64,000 nt of DNA, from assembly GCA_012960535.1 (NCBI GenBank), contig DUBB01000027.1, positions 47,487-111,486 on the forward strand. Reading direction: 5' to 3'. A model generated the notes under the pieces. It saw nothing but the letters and a program-made list of their open reading frames with translations, was not told the DNA's origin and made no database searches. Positions 17,719-27,005 of the stretch are shown piece after piece. The stretch is from Gammaproteobacteria bacterium (GTDB lineage: Bacteria; Pseudomonadota; Gammaproteobacteria; Pseudomonadales; Azotimanducaceae). A program made the translations under genes and the position numbers. The stretch's first letter is position 1; every line of letters begins with the position of its first letter.

Positions 17719-18340
17719 GGCGTAATTCCAGATAGTTTTTAAAGGCGATAATGCAGCCGAATAGTAGAAAGGCACCCGGCGGCAAGGCAGCCAGAAGCAC
17801 TGGGAAGTCATGGATATGCAGGGTCAGGGTTTTGGCTTGATCGCCGAGAATCATATCCATATGGGCAAAAAGTGTGCCCTGGCCGATGATTTCCCGAAGG
17901 CTGCCCAGTACCACTAGCACCAGCAGAAATCCGAGGCCCATCATGATACCGTCCAGCAGTGCATATTTAACTGGGCTGCGAGAGGCTAGCAGTTCGGCGC
18001 GCCCCAATATAGTACAGTTGGTTACGATTAAAGCGACAAATAAGCCGATACGCTGGTGTAATTCGTAGAAATAAGCCTGTAGACACAGATCAGCCAGGGT
18101 AACCGATGAAGCTATAATGAGTATCTGGATCGGCAGTCTGACTTGCTCGTGCAGATGGGTTCGAATCAGGCTGATTAAAAAGTTGGAGCTCAGTAGCACC
18201 AGCAGGGTGATGATGCCCAGGCCAAGCGCGGTGACCAGGTGACTGCTTACCGCCAGCAACGGGCACAGACCCAGCATTTGCACCAGTGCAGGGTTGTTTC
18301 TCCAGATGCCATCCAGGGCGATTTCCTGATAGCTAGTCAT
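17672..18340 (-). CDS. rsxE: Rsx/Rnf complex subunit E
   Basis: Integral membrane subunit (222 aa, about six helices) of the Rsx electron-transport complex, which in E. coli reduces the SoxR iron-sulfur cluster and in Rnf relatives couples ferredoxin:NAD oxidoreduction to ion translocation. 'NNPALVQMLGLCPLLAV' and 'IGLFVALIVTNCTILGRAE' with its conserved Cys are diagnostic. It overlaps rsxG by 8 bp and nth by 47 bp. Confidence 0.95.
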   Translation of the reverse strand: MTSYQEIALDGIWRNNPALVQMLGLCPLLAVSSHLVTALGLGIITLLVLLSSNFLISLIRTHLHEQVRLPIQILIIASSVTLADLCLQAYFYELHQRIGLFVALIVTNCTILGRAELLASRSPVKYALLDGIMMGLGFLLVLVVLGSLREIIGQGTLFAHMDMILGDQAKTLTLHIHDFPVLLAALPPGAFLLFGCIIAFKNYLELRHERRKTLPVSQQITP

Positions 18341-18899
18341 CGGCGGTCTCCACTACGACAGGGCTGGCTGGCAGAGACTGTGGTGCGTTTGTCAGCGTTT
18401 TACCTATTGCTCTGGTGAGTGCGCGGGTTGTGATGGTTGCGCCGCTGACGTGATCGAAGCTGCCCTGGTCGAGTTTCAGTTCGAATATTGCCGAGTCAGG
18501 CTCCTGGCCCAGGAACTGATCGATCCAGCGTGATTTAGTGGTTTCTATGACGTCCCCAATCCCGGGCGTTTCGCTGTGCTCGACAATACGAATGCCGCGC
18601 ACGCGCCTGTTAAGGTCAATCGCCAGCCAGCCGCTGATATAACCATTGTAGCCTTGCGACGTACTCAGAGGCAGGATATTGCCGGTTTGTTTTGATTCAA
18701 GCAGGCTTGAATATACAGTGCTGTTTGGACGCAATTTAATGATGCGTTCATTGGCATTGGGTAATACCTGTGCAAGCTGCTGCAAGGCAAAATTTTTCCG
18801 ATTATCTTCAATCTGCTTTTCGGTCAGGCTATGGGTTACAGCTAATGTGGTAGCGCAGATGAGCGCGATCAGAGTGAAGGATGTTACCGGTTTGTTCAT
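18333..18899 (-). CDS. rsxG: Rsx/Rnf complex subunit G (covalent FMN)
   Basis: Membrane-anchored flavoprotein (188 aa) with one N-terminal helix and a periplasmic FMN domain. The flavinylation motif 'HVSGATITTRAL' carries the Thr that binds FMN through phosphate. 'EHSETPGIGDVI' is also family-typical. The start at 18899 (ATG overlapping the rsxD stop as ATGA) is preferred to the upstream 18932. Confidence 0.94.
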   Translation of the reverse strand: MNKPVTSFTLIALICATTLAVTHSLTEKQIEDNRKNFALQQLAQVLPNANERIIKLRPNSTVYSSLLESKQTGNILPLSTSQGYNGYISGWLAIDLNRRVRGIRIVEHSETPGIGDVIETTKSRWIDQFLGQEPDSAIFELKLDQGSFDHVSGATITTRALTRAIGKTLTNAPQSLPASPVVVETADD

Positions 18900-19846
18900 G
18901 ACCAGGACTTCTTTGGCTTTTGACTTAACCATAGGTCGAGCAAAGGACTGCTTGCATTCATTAACAGAACGGCAAACGCTAGTCCGTCGGGATAGGCACC
19001 GATACTCCGAATCAAAAAGATCAGGACACCGATGCCACCGGCGTAGATGAGCTGAGCCAACCTGGCATCAGGAGAACTGACGGGGTCGGTTACTATGAAG
19101 AAGGCCCCCAGCATAGTGGCGCCGGAAAGGAGATGCAGCAGGGGCGATCCCAGGCTGGCCGAACTACCCGAGTCATAAAAAACGAGGCTGGCCACCAGTA
19201 TGCCGATTAGTGTGGCAGCCGGCATGTGCCAGGAAATAACCTTGACCTTTAACAGGTAGAGGCCACCCACCAGGAAAGCAATGTTGATCCAGGCAAAGGC
19301 TGACATGAGGGTGCCCTGGGTCAGCCAGAACTCGGCGACTGTCTGACCTTGCCGATGACGGAATAGATCTAGCGGTGTGGCGCCGCTGAAACCCTGGATT
19401 TCTAACAGGCCTGTCTTGATCAGTATTAAAGGGTACAGGTCGTAGCTGATTGGGGTGCTACTTTGCCATTGTGTCATCGCCATAGGGAAAGCGATGATAA
19501 GACCGGCATAGCCAACCATAGCAGGATTGAAAATATTCTGGCCTAGTCCCCCATAAACATGTTTGCCGAAGACCAGAGCGAACACCACACCTGCCATGGC
19601 GATGGGGATAGGTAGAAAAGGCGGCAGTGCCAGACCGATTAGAGCGCAGGTTAGTAAGCCGCTGCCATCAGACGGATGGCCGTTGGCAGTTTTGTTTAAC
19701 CGGTAAACCAATGTTTCACAGAGCCAACCTGTAGCGATGCACGCAGCCAGGTTGATAACAATACCCGGCCCAAAGAAGTAAGCCATGACCATAGCCCCGG
19801 GCAGCAGGGCGATCAGGGTGTGATACATGAATTGCTGTGTTTTCAT
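18896..19846 (-). CDS. rsxD: Rsx/Rnf complex subunit D
   Basis: Polytopic membrane flavoprotein (316 aa, about eight to nine helices). 'GFSGATPLDLFR' contains the Thr for covalent FMN and 'GLGQNIFNPAMVGYA' is a family signature. It overlaps rsxB by 4 bp upstream and rsxG by 4 bp downstream. In the usual operon rsxC lies directly upstream; here rsxB does. Confidence 0.95.
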   Translation of the reverse strand: MKTQQFMYHTLIALLPGAMVMAYFFGPGIVINLAACIATGWLCETLVYRLNKTANGHPSDGSGLLTCALIGLALPPFLPIPIAMAGVVFALVFGKHVYGGLGQNIFNPAMVGYAGLIIAFPMAMTQWQSSTPISYDLYPLILIKTGLLEIQGFSGATPLDLFRHRQGQTVAEFWLTQGTLMSAFAWINIAFLVGGLYLLKVKVISWHMPAATLIGILVASLVFYDSGSSASLGSPLLHLLSGATMLGAFFIVTDPVSSPDARLAQLIYAGGIGVLIFLIRSIGAYPDGLAFAVLLMNASSPLLDLWLSQKPKKSWS

Positions 19847-20739
19847 GAGTTAAGCTCTTCGCGGAGGGCATCAAGCAGGGCCTGTGCATCTTCGGCTTTG
19901 GGTCGAGCCAATACCTGATTGGCCTCGGTAGCGAGGCGTTGTTCACGACGATTGAATTTTGCTTCAGCACGCAGGGCAGCCGAGCGCTCATTGGAAAGCA
20001 ACTGACCGTTGTGTTTCATGACCTGGAAAGTCCGAGTCAGGGGTAAGCGACTCGGACAAACTCGATCGCAGAGGCCGCATTCGATGCAGTCAGCGAGTCT
20101 TAGCTGCTGCGCCGGTTCAGTCTTGTTGGCAGATAAGAAAAGATGTTGTGGAGCCAGATCGCGCGGGCAGGCATCCATGCAGGCGCTGCAGTGTATACAG
20201 GGCATGTTGTAGGTTGGCAATGGTAGGCGAAGGCCAGCATCAGCAGCCGGTATGAGGTCTATACAGTCTACCGGGCAGGGAGCAAGGCAGAGCTCACAGC
20301 CGGTACAGTCCTGACTAATGACTGTGTGCATCAGTTGTGGCGCGCCTATAATGGCGTCAACAGGGCAGGCTTTAATGCACAGTGAACAGCCAATACATTC
20401 ATGCTCTTTTATTTTGGCAATAACAGGTTGATCAATAGCAGTGAGTTCGTCAGCCAGAGCCAGCACTGGTCGATTGAGAAGGCTGGCCAGGTTGGCGATA
20501 AGCGTTTCGCCTCCGGGCGGGCAGCGATTGGTGGCTTCACCTTCTACCACAGCCTGGGCGTAGGGTCGGCAGCCAGCATAACCACACTGAGCACATTGAC
20601 TCTGGGGTAGCAGCCGGTTGACCGCATCGATGACTTTGTTGGTATCTGAATGGAAATAACTTGCACTGAGCTGTAACAGCAAACCTGTGATCAGGGCCAA
20701 GCCACCCAGCAATAAAATGGTAGAAACAATACTGGTCAC
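19843..20739 (-). CDS. rsxB: RsxB with the RsxC ferredoxin domain fused to its C-terminus
   Basis: Electron-transfer subunit (298 aa; RsxB is normally about 190). A membrane helix (about 5-25), a [4Fe-4S] site (Cys49, 52, 57, 73), and two ferredoxin clusters (Cys115/118/121/125 with 145/148/151/155) make a complete RsxB. A further pair, '[15 protein letters not shown]' (181-195) and '[16 protein letters not shown]' (218-233), followed by a charged '[15 protein letters not shown]' tail, matches the C-terminal ferredoxin part of RsxC. The NADH/FMN-binding RsxC body is absent from this operon. The chimera would carry five [4Fe-4S] clusters. Start and stop both overlap neighbours by 4 bp, so no frameshift is involved. 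Confidence 0.93.
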   Translation of the reverse strand: MTSIVSTILLLGGLALITGLLLQLSASYFHSDTNKVIDAVNRLLPQSQCAQCGYAGCRPYAQAVVEGEATNRCPPGGETLIANLASLLNRPVLALADELTAIDQPVIAKIKEHECIGCSLCIKACPVDAIIGAPQLMHTVISQDCTGCELCLAPCPVDCIDLIPAADAGLRLPLPTYNMPCIHCSACMDACPRDLAPQHLFLSANKTEPAQQLRLADCIECGLCDRVCPSRLPLTRTFQVMKHNGQLLSNERSAALRAEAKFNRREQRLATEANQVLARPKAEDAQALLDALREELNS

Positions 20740-21314
20740 GTGTTCATTCCGGTAAAGCCCAGGAAGGCGAGAGAAATCAGGCCTGCTGAGATCATATTGA
20801 TGGCGGCGCCACGAAAAGGATACGGTATGTGGTCGCTCTGCTGTCTTATTCTGATAGCAGAGAAGACAATGATCAGCAGTGAAAAGCCCAGGGCAGCACC
20901 GAGTCCCAGCATAATCGAGCCTGTAAAACTCTGGTTCTGTCGAATATTGATCAGTGCTACGCCGAGAACTGCGCAGTTAGTGGTAATCAGAGGCAGGAAC
21001 ACCCCCAGAACCTGGTGCAAGATGGGTTGGGTAGCACGTATGACCAATTCTGTAAACTGAACCAGAACAGCGATAACAACAATGAATATGATGATGCGGA
21101 GGTATTCCAGATGCAGCGGTAACAGAATGTAATGCTCTATGAGAAAGCTGGCAGCAGAAGACAGGGTTAGAACAAAAGTGGTGGCAGCAGCCATACCGAT
21201 AGCGCTGCTGATTTTCTGGCTGGCGCCCATGAACGGGCAAAGACCGAGGAACTGCACCACTACGAAGTTATTGACGAAAATGGCGCTAAGCAGAATGGTC
21301 ACGGTCTCTGGCAT
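20736..21314 (-). CDS. rsxA: Rsx/Rnf complex subunit A
   Basis: Six-helix membrane subunit (192 aa), homologous to RsxE but inserted with opposite topology. The conserved '[17 protein letters not shown]' and '[15 protein letters not shown]' half-motifs contain the Cys pair proposed to hold a [2Fe-2S] cluster. It follows metG by 13 bp and overlaps rsxB by 4 bp. Confidence 0.96.
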   Translation of the reverse strand: MPETVTILLSAIFVNNFVVVQFLGLCPFMGASQKISSAIGMAAATTFVLTLSSAASFLIEHYILLPLHLEYLRIIIFIVVIAVLVQFTELVIRATQPILHQVLGVFLPLITTNCAVLGVALINIRQNQSFTGSIMLGLGAALGFSLLIIVFSAIRIRQQSDHIPYPFRGAAINMISAGLISLAFLGFTGMNT

Positions 21315-21327
21315 GAGCGCTATAGGT

Positions 21328-23349
21328 TCATGTTACTTTCATGCCAGGCTTGGCACCTGAATCAGGCGAGATGAGGAATATTTCCTTGTCTCCAGGGCCG
21401 GCAGCCAGAACCATGCCTTCAGAGATGCCGAACTTCATTTTACGAGCCTTCAGATTGGCTACGACTACCGTTAATTTATCTTCCAGTTGTTCTGCGCTAT
21501 AGGCACTTTTAATACCGGAAAAAACGGTTCTCTGGTGATCGCCCAGATCCAGCGTTAGCTGTAATAGTTTGTCTGCACCCTCAACAACCTGTGCCTGGAT
21601 GATACGGGCAATGCGCAGGTCAACCTGCGCGAAGGTATCGATATCGATTTCAACAGGGTCGGCGGCTTCATCTTTGCTGGTGGTTGCTCCCTGAGCTGAC
21701 TTTTCATGAGATTTGCCAGCGTCGATGATAGCCTCAATTGAACGAGACTCAATTCTCTTCAGTAAAGGTTCAAAGGTATTGATACGGTGATCAGTCAGGT
21801 GATGAGCCAGATCAGACCACTGTAGTTCCCCGCAATTGAGGAATTGTTCTGCTTTCTGTGCCAGGTCGGGAAGTACGGGTTTCAGATAAATCATCAGCAT
21901 CCGGAATAGATTAAGGCCATCCGAGCAGACCTGCTGGGCACGGTCTTTGGTAGAAGGGTCCTTTATCAGTATCCAGGGTTTTTCTTCGGCAATGAATTGG
22001 TTGGCCATGTCGGCCAGTGCCATAATGCTCCGCATTGCTTTACTGAACTCGCCTGATTCATAGTTGTCAGCGATTTGTTGTTGCTGATTGCTGAAACTGG
22101 CAAGCAGGTCGCATTGCACTTGCCTGGTCAGTTTGCCGTCGAACTGCTTGTTGATAAATCCGGCGCATCGACTGGCAATATTTACCAGTTTTCCGACTAG
22201 GTCTGAATTGACTCTCTGCAGGAAGTCGTCCAGGTTAATGTCCAGGTCTTCAACGCCACCACTGAGTTTAGCCGCAAAATAATAGCGCAGATAAGTTGGA
22301 GAAAGCTCATTAAGGTAAGTTCTTGCGTTAATGAAGGTGCCTTTGGATTTAGACATTTTCTCGCCATTGATGGTAGCCATGCCGTGAACGCGAATGGATG
22401 TTGGCGTACGATACCCCGCCATGGTCAATACCGCAGGCCAGAACAGGGCATGGAAATTTACGATGTCTTTGCCGATAAAGTGATGTACTTCGCAGGTCGA
22501 ATCGGGCTTCCAGAAATCATCGAACTCGATATCAGTTTGATTGGCACAGTAGTTCTGAAAGCTTGCCATATAGCCGATAGGCGCATCTAACCAGACATAA
22601 AAATATTTGCCGGGTTCATCGGGGATTTCGAATCCAAAATAGGGGGCATCGCGGCTGATATCCCAGTCCTGTAATCCCTGATCCAGCCATTCGGATATTT
22701 TATTGGTGACGGCAGTCTGCAGAGTCCCACTTCGCGTCCATTTGTTTAAGAAATCGGAGTGCTCCGATAATTTGAAGAAAAAATGTTTTGACTGACGCAC
22801 TTCGGGCGCAGCACCGGACAGTTTTGAGGTCGGTTCGCCTAACTCCATGGCAGAATAGGTTGCGCCGCAGGCACCACAGTTATCGCCAGGTTGATCAACG
22901 GCATTGCATTTTGGGCAGTTTCCGCTGACGAAGCGATCCGCCAGAAACATGCCTTTTTCTGGATCGTATAGCTGATCTACATCATGTTGGCTTATCTGCC
23001 CCGCTTTTTTCAGTCGCTCGTAGATTAGATATAGTAATTGTTCGTTCTCTTCTGAATGGGTGGAGTGGAAATTGTCATGGCTGATGTCAAAATCCAGGAA
23101 ATCCTGGATATGTTCTTTCCGCACACCTTTAATATAATCTTCTGCACTGATACCGAGCTTGTCTGCATTAAGCATGGTGGCTGTGCCATGGGTATCATCG
23201 GCGCAGACGTAGATGCATTGGTTACCCGTGAGTCTTTGGTAACGAACCCATATATCTGTCTGGATGTGTTCCAACAGGTGGCCCAGATGGATGGATCCAT
23301 TGGCGTAGGGCAGGGCGCTGGTGACGAGAATTTTTCTTGCTGTACTCAT
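21328..23349 (-). CDS. metG: Methionyl-tRNA synthetase
   Basis: Charges tRNA-Met (673 aa; the long type). The class I signatures '[12 protein letters not shown]' and '[11 protein letters not shown]', the zinc knuckle '[18 protein letters not shown]', and the C-terminal tRNA-binding dimerisation domain ('[20 protein letters not shown]', about 575-673) are all present. It is first in a metG-rsxABDGE-nth run of overlapping genes and divergent from mrp, the arrangement known from Pseudomonas-like bacteria. Confidence 0.97.
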   Translation of the reverse strand: MSTARKILVTSALPYANGSIHLGHLLEHIQTDIWVRYQRLTGNQCIYVCADDTHGTATMLNADKLGISAEDYIKGVRKEHIQDFLDFDISHDNFHSTHSEENEQLLYLIYERLKKAGQISQHDVDQLYDPEKGMFLADRFVSGNCPKCNAVDQPGDNCGACGATYSAMELGEPTSKLSGAAPEVRQSKHFFFKLSEHSDFLNKWTRSGTLQTAVTNKISEWLDQGLQDWDISRDAPYFGFEIPDEPGKYFYVWLDAPIGYMASFQNYCANQTDIEFDDFWKPDSTCEVHHFIGKDIVNFHALFWPAVLTMAGYRTPTSIRVHGMATINGEKMSKSKGTFINARTYLNELSPTYLRYYFAAKLSGGVEDLDINLDDFLQRVNSDLVGKLVNIASRCAGFINKQFDGKLTRQVQCDLLASFSNQQQQIADNYESGEFSKAMRSIMALADMANQFIAEEKPWILIKDPSTKDRAQQVCSDGLNLFRMLMIYLKPVLPDLAQKAEQFLNCGELQWSDLAHHLTDHRINTFEPLLKRIESRSIEAIIDAGKSHEKSAQGATTSKDEAADPVEIDIDTFAQVDLRIARIIQAQVVEGADKLLQLTLDLGDHQRTVFSGIKSAYSAEQLEDKLTVVVANLKARKMKFGISEGMVLAAGPGDKEIFLISPDSGAKPGMKVT

Positions 23350-23538
23350 TTTGACTCGGAGGATAAGGTTAAAAACAGCGATTTTATGTGATTTCTTTAT
23401 GGTATGCGATGTATTCCATGGAAAGCAGTTAACTGATCGAGGTAAAGCGCCTGTTGGACCCTGATTTTAGCGGGTTCAGGAGGTATCATAGGCGGTCTGT
23501 GAAATGAAGTCGGGTACGTTCAAGAATAGGGTAGTGAC

Positions 23539-24375
23539 ATGAGTAATCCAAATGAAGGGGCTCAGTTCGAGCTCGAAGGGGTTCGTTCTATCATCGCGGT
23601 TGCTTCAGGCAAAGGCGGTGTTGGCAAATCAACGGTCGCCAGCAACCTGGCGGTTGCACTGTCGGTTCAGGGGCGAAATACAGGTCTGCTGGATGCAGAT
23701 ATTTATGGTCCGAGCCAGGGGATCATGCTGGGCGTTCCTGCAGAGACCAGGCCAGAAGTGGTTGGTGACCTTCTGCAACCGGTTATGTCTTGCGGATTGC
23801 AGTGTATGTCCATGAGTTTTCTGGCCAGTGCGAAGACGCCAGCTGTCTGGCGAGGGCCGATGGCCAGCGGGGCAATGCAGCAGCTGCTGACCCAGACCCA
23901 GTGGCGCGATCTTGAATATCTGATTATCGATATGCCACCGGGCACCGGTGACATCCAGTTGACTTTGGCGCAGCGCGTCCCTGTGGATGGTGCCCTGATC
24001 GTGACGACGCCTCAGGACATTGCCTTGCTCGATGCCCGTAAGGGTATCGAGATGTTTGCTAAGGTGCAGGTTCCGGTACTGGGTATCGTCGAAAATATGA
24101 GCAGTTATCGATGTCAGCATTGTGGCACGGAGGAGGCGATATTTGGAACAGGCGGAGGGGCAGCGATTGCAGCAGAATATGATACTGCCCTGCTTGCCAG
24201 TTTGCCTCTTGAATTGAGCACCCGCGAACTAACCGACCAGGGTAAACCCATCGTACTGGCGGACCCTGATTCAGATGCAGCCAAACGCTACCTGACCCTT
24301 GCCACTGAAGTTATTCAGGCAATCGAATCGAGCACGGTACTCCCTGAACCAAAGATTTCCGTTTTCGACGACTAG
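23539..24375 (+). CDS. mrp: Mrp/ApbC iron-sulfur carrier ATPase
   Basis: P-loop ATPase (278 aa) delivering iron-sulfur clusters to apo-proteins. The deviant Walker A 'ASGKGGVGKSTVASNLA', 'DADIYGPSQG', and the cluster-binding Cys pair in 'YRCQHCGTEEAIFG' are visible. The N-terminal MIP18/DUF59 domain found in longer Mrp proteins is absent; this is a short form. It is divergent from metG and is followed by dcd after 50 bp. Confidence 0.95.
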   Translation: MSNPNEGAQFELEGVRSIIAVASGKGGVGKSTVASNLAVALSVQGRNTGLLDADIYGPSQGIMLGVPAETRPEVVGDLLQPVMSCGLQCMSMSFLASAKTPAVWRGPMASGAMQQLLTQTQWRDLEYLIIDMPPGTGDIQLTLAQRVPVDGALIVTTPQDIALLDARKGIEMFAKVQVPVLGIVENMSSYRCQHCGTEEAIFGTGGGAAIAAEYDTALLASLPLELSTRELTDQGKPIVLADPDSDAAKRYLTLATEVIQAIESSTVLPEPKISVFDD

Positions 24376-24425
24376 GATTCGGTTTTCAGTTTTCGGTTTT
24401 ACTATTTTTTTAATGGAGTTGAGTT

Positions 24426-24992
24426 ATGTCTATCAAGTCAGATCGCTGGATCCGAACCATGGTCGAGCGTGGGGAGATGATAGTGCCTTTTGAACCAGGA
24501 CAGGTCAGGCACAGGAACGACGCTAAGGTTATATCCTATGGGACCTCCAGCTATGGTTACGATGTTCGATGTGCTGACGAATTTAAAGTTTTCACCAATA
24601 TTCATTCCGTGATAGTGGATCCAAAGCATTTTGATGAGAAGAGTTTTGTCGATATCAAAAGTGATGTTTGTGTAATTCCTCCGAATTCCTTTGCCCTTGC
24701 CAGAACGGTGGAATACTTCAGGATTCCGCGCAGCGTCCTGACCGTTTGTCTGGGTAAATCAACTTATGCCCGGTGCGGTATAATCGTTAACGTAACGCCC
24801 TTGGAGCCAGAATGGGAGGGGCATGTAACGCTGGAATTTTCCAATACAACTAACCTGCCAGCAAAAATTTATGCCAATGAAGGCGTTGCTCAGATGTTAT
24901 TTTTTGAAAGTGACGAAGAGTGTGAAACTTCTTATAAAGATCGGGGCGGTAAGTACCAGGGGCAGGTTGGTGTGACCCTTCCCAAAACCTGA
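24426..24992 (+). CDS. dcd: dCTP deaminase
   Basis: Converts dCTP to dUTP for thymidylate synthesis (188 aa, homotrimer). '[13 protein letters not shown]', the '[19 protein letters not shown]' core and the catalytic Glu in '[16 protein letters not shown]' are conserved. Its stop is 3 bp from the convergent DUF3108 gene. Confidence 0.97.
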   Translation: MSIKSDRWIRTMVERGEMIVPFEPGQVRHRNDAKVISYGTSSYGYDVRCADEFKVFTNIHSVIVDPKHFDEKSFVDIKSDVCVIPPNSFALARTVEYFRIPRSVLTVCLGKSTYARCGIIVNVTPLEPEWEGHVTLEFSNTTNLPAKIYANEGVAQMLFFESDEECETSYKDRGGKYQGQVGVTLPKT

Positions 24993-24995
24993 ATT

Positions 24996-25739
24996 TTAGA
25001 ACTCAGAGATAAGCATACCTGCCATCTGTGCTTCTTCGATCATTAACGAGAAGCCTTTATTATTCTGATCGGTCTGTTCAAAGCGAACTAGCATGAATTC
25101 ATATTCCGGCGCCATCCAGAGGGTGGTAGAACGATCCGTTGCACTGTTGCTGCGCCTGATCTTCCAGGTATTGATCTGGCCTAGTTTGGTCGTTAGAAGT
25201 TCCTCGCCGACTATTTCGAACTGGTATTCTTTTATTCGACTTTCATCCATGATGGTGTAATTGAGGTTGTTGGGTTTCTTGTTAAGGCGGGAAGCCTTGA
25301 GAAGATCTGCCTGGAGTTGGAATTGATAAAGCAGCTTGTCCGAGGTGGCAAGGCCCGGTTTTAGGGGGTATTGAGTGTTTTTTAGCCGGTCGGTCACTAT
25401 TCTGCCTGACCAGTCAAAATCCAGATTTATGTTTTTGTTTTTACCCAGGCCAGTGCGCTGGTAACGGTACGCCTGAGGTTGGGCAATGCCATCCTTGAGT
25501 AGAAAAGTAGAGCTTTCTTCTATGGTTGCAAACAGGCTTTTTGCAGAGGACTTTAACAGGTGCTGGCCTGATGCGGTCTGCTGCAGTTCGCGGATACCTT
25601 TGGCGCTGATCGGTAGACCCCGATAATCGGCTTTATAGGTGACTTTAAATGTCCTTGGCACATCAGACGGCTGGGCCATTATATGGATTGACATGAAAAG
25701 CCAGGATAGTACTGCAAAGGTTCGGTAAAATACGTTCAT
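24996..25739 (-). CDS. DUF3108 domain protein, secreted or periplasmic
   Basis: 247 aa with an N-terminal signal-like hydrophobic stretch (about 5-22, 'FAVLSWLFMSIHIMAQ'). The mature part is a beta-rich DUF3108 domain ('FKVTYKADYRGLPISAKG', 'SSTFLLKDG', 'YRYQRTGLGKNKNINLDFDW', 'TLWMAPEYEFMLVRFEQ'). The family is periplasmic and of unknown function. In Pseudomonas-like genomes it sits next to purN-purM; here those genes are missing. Confidence 0.85.
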   Translation of the reverse strand: MNVFYRTFAVLSWLFMSIHIMAQPSDVPRTFKVTYKADYRGLPISAKGIRELQQTASGQHLLKSSAKSLFATIEESSTFLLKDGIAQPQAYRYQRTGLGKNKNINLDFDWSGRIVTDRLKNTQYPLKPGLATSDKLLYQFQLQADLLKASRLNKKPNNLNYTIMDESRIKEYQFEIVGEELLTTKLGQINTWKIRRSNSATDRSTTLWMAPEYEFMLVRFEQTDQNNKGFSLMIEEAQMAGMLISEF

Positions 25740-25900
25740 GTTGTAAACTGGTAAGACTCTGTGACAATCTTCATATTAACTCAGTTGATTGAATAGGCCA
25801 GCGCTTGAGTTAATGCGGAGTTGCAGCATAAATAAGGCTATAGCGATATTAACGTCAGGTAGTACTATTCTATCTAATCTTTCAGGTTGTTGTTATAAGA

Positions 25901-26965
25901 ATGCTCAGATACTCAATAAGTTCCCTGTTAGTTGTAATTTTATTCTCCAGTTTAACTGATACAGCCCTAGCGGTCACAGTAGATGGGCTGTATGTAGCCG
26001 AGATAACCACCCAGTCACAGACTGCACTGCAGCGCACCCGGGATGCCCAGAAAGGCCTGACTCAGGTCATAAGGCGGTTATCAGGGAGAGGCGATTTTGC
26101 GGGTAATCCGGTTATCGCTGCAGCGATCCGACGGCCTGATAATTACTATTCGGAATACAGCTACTCTGGCATCGAGACGTTGTTGCAGGATGATGAGGAA
26201 ATAGTGCCGTCGCAGGTGATAAGAATCAGTTTTGAGCCTAATTTAGTATCAAAGCTGCTAAGGGATGCCGGGTTACCGGTGTGGGGCAGCAATCGACCAA
26301 ATGTCCTTCTCTGGATAGCCCTGGGAGATGGACACAGACGTGAGTTGCTTAGTGAGACCGGGGCGGATGAATTCAATATCGAACTGAAGCAGCAGGCTCA
26401 ATTACGAGGGCTTCCCGTTTACTATCCACTTTGGGACCTCGAGGATACTGCGAGCCTGTCTCTGGCAGAGATTTGGGGTTCTTTCCTGGATCGTATCGAT
26501 AGGGCATCTTCCCGATATCAACCGGATACAATCTTAACAGCCAGGGTGCAGCAGGAATCTTCGGGATTGTGGTCAGCAAACTGGAACGTCAATCTGGAAG
26601 GCCGATGGCGGATGAATGAGGTGGATATTGGTACTAAACGACAGCTGGCAATTTCAATGATTGCTCAAATTTCTGAAGAATTTAGCAGGCGCTATGCAGT
26701 AGACTCGAGTCAGAAGCATTTGTTGATGACAATTGAAGGCATCAATAACGTGGAAAGCTATGCGCGGGCAAGCCACTATCTTGAGAGCCTGTCACCGATA
26801 GTTGAGGTGAATGTAGTGAGCGTGGAAGACGATTTGGTCCGTTACAGATTGAGTACTGAGGGACGGTTGGATCAACTTGTCGGCGTCATCGAGCTGGATG
26901 AGCGTATGACGCTACTGGATTTGGATGAAAAAATGTCACGACTCTGGTATCGCTGGTTGCATTAA
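25901..26965 (+). CDS. DUF2066 domain protein with signal peptide
   Basis: 354 aa. An N-terminal signal peptide ('LLVVILFSSLTDTALA', cleavage near residue 24) precedes 'VTVDGLYVAEITTQSQT', 'ALQRTRDAQKGLTQVIRRLSG' and 'RPNVLLWIALGD', typical of DUF2066. Function is unknown. The gene conventionally precedes perM and hda, as here; perM starts 40 bp downstream of its stop. Confidence 0.87.
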   Translation: MLRYSISSLLVVILFSSLTDTALAVTVDGLYVAEITTQSQTALQRTRDAQKGLTQVIRRLSGRGDFAGNPVIAAAIRRPDNYYSEYSYSGIETLLQDDEEIVPSQVIRISFEPNLVSKLLRDAGLPVWGSNRPNVLLWIALGDGHRRELLSETGADEFNIELKQQAQLRGLPVYYPLWDLEDTASLSLAEIWGSFLDRIDRASSRYQPDTILTARVQQESSGLWSANWNVNLEGRWRMNEVDIGTKRQLAISMIAQISEEFSRRYAVDSSQKHLLMTIEGINNVESYARASHYLESLSPIVEVNVVSVEDDLVRYRLSTEGRLDQLVGVIELDERMTLLDLDEKMSRLWYRWLH

Positions 26966-27005
26966 CAGCGTTGATAGAGACAGTGAATGCGCAATTGGGA
27001 GAGGT

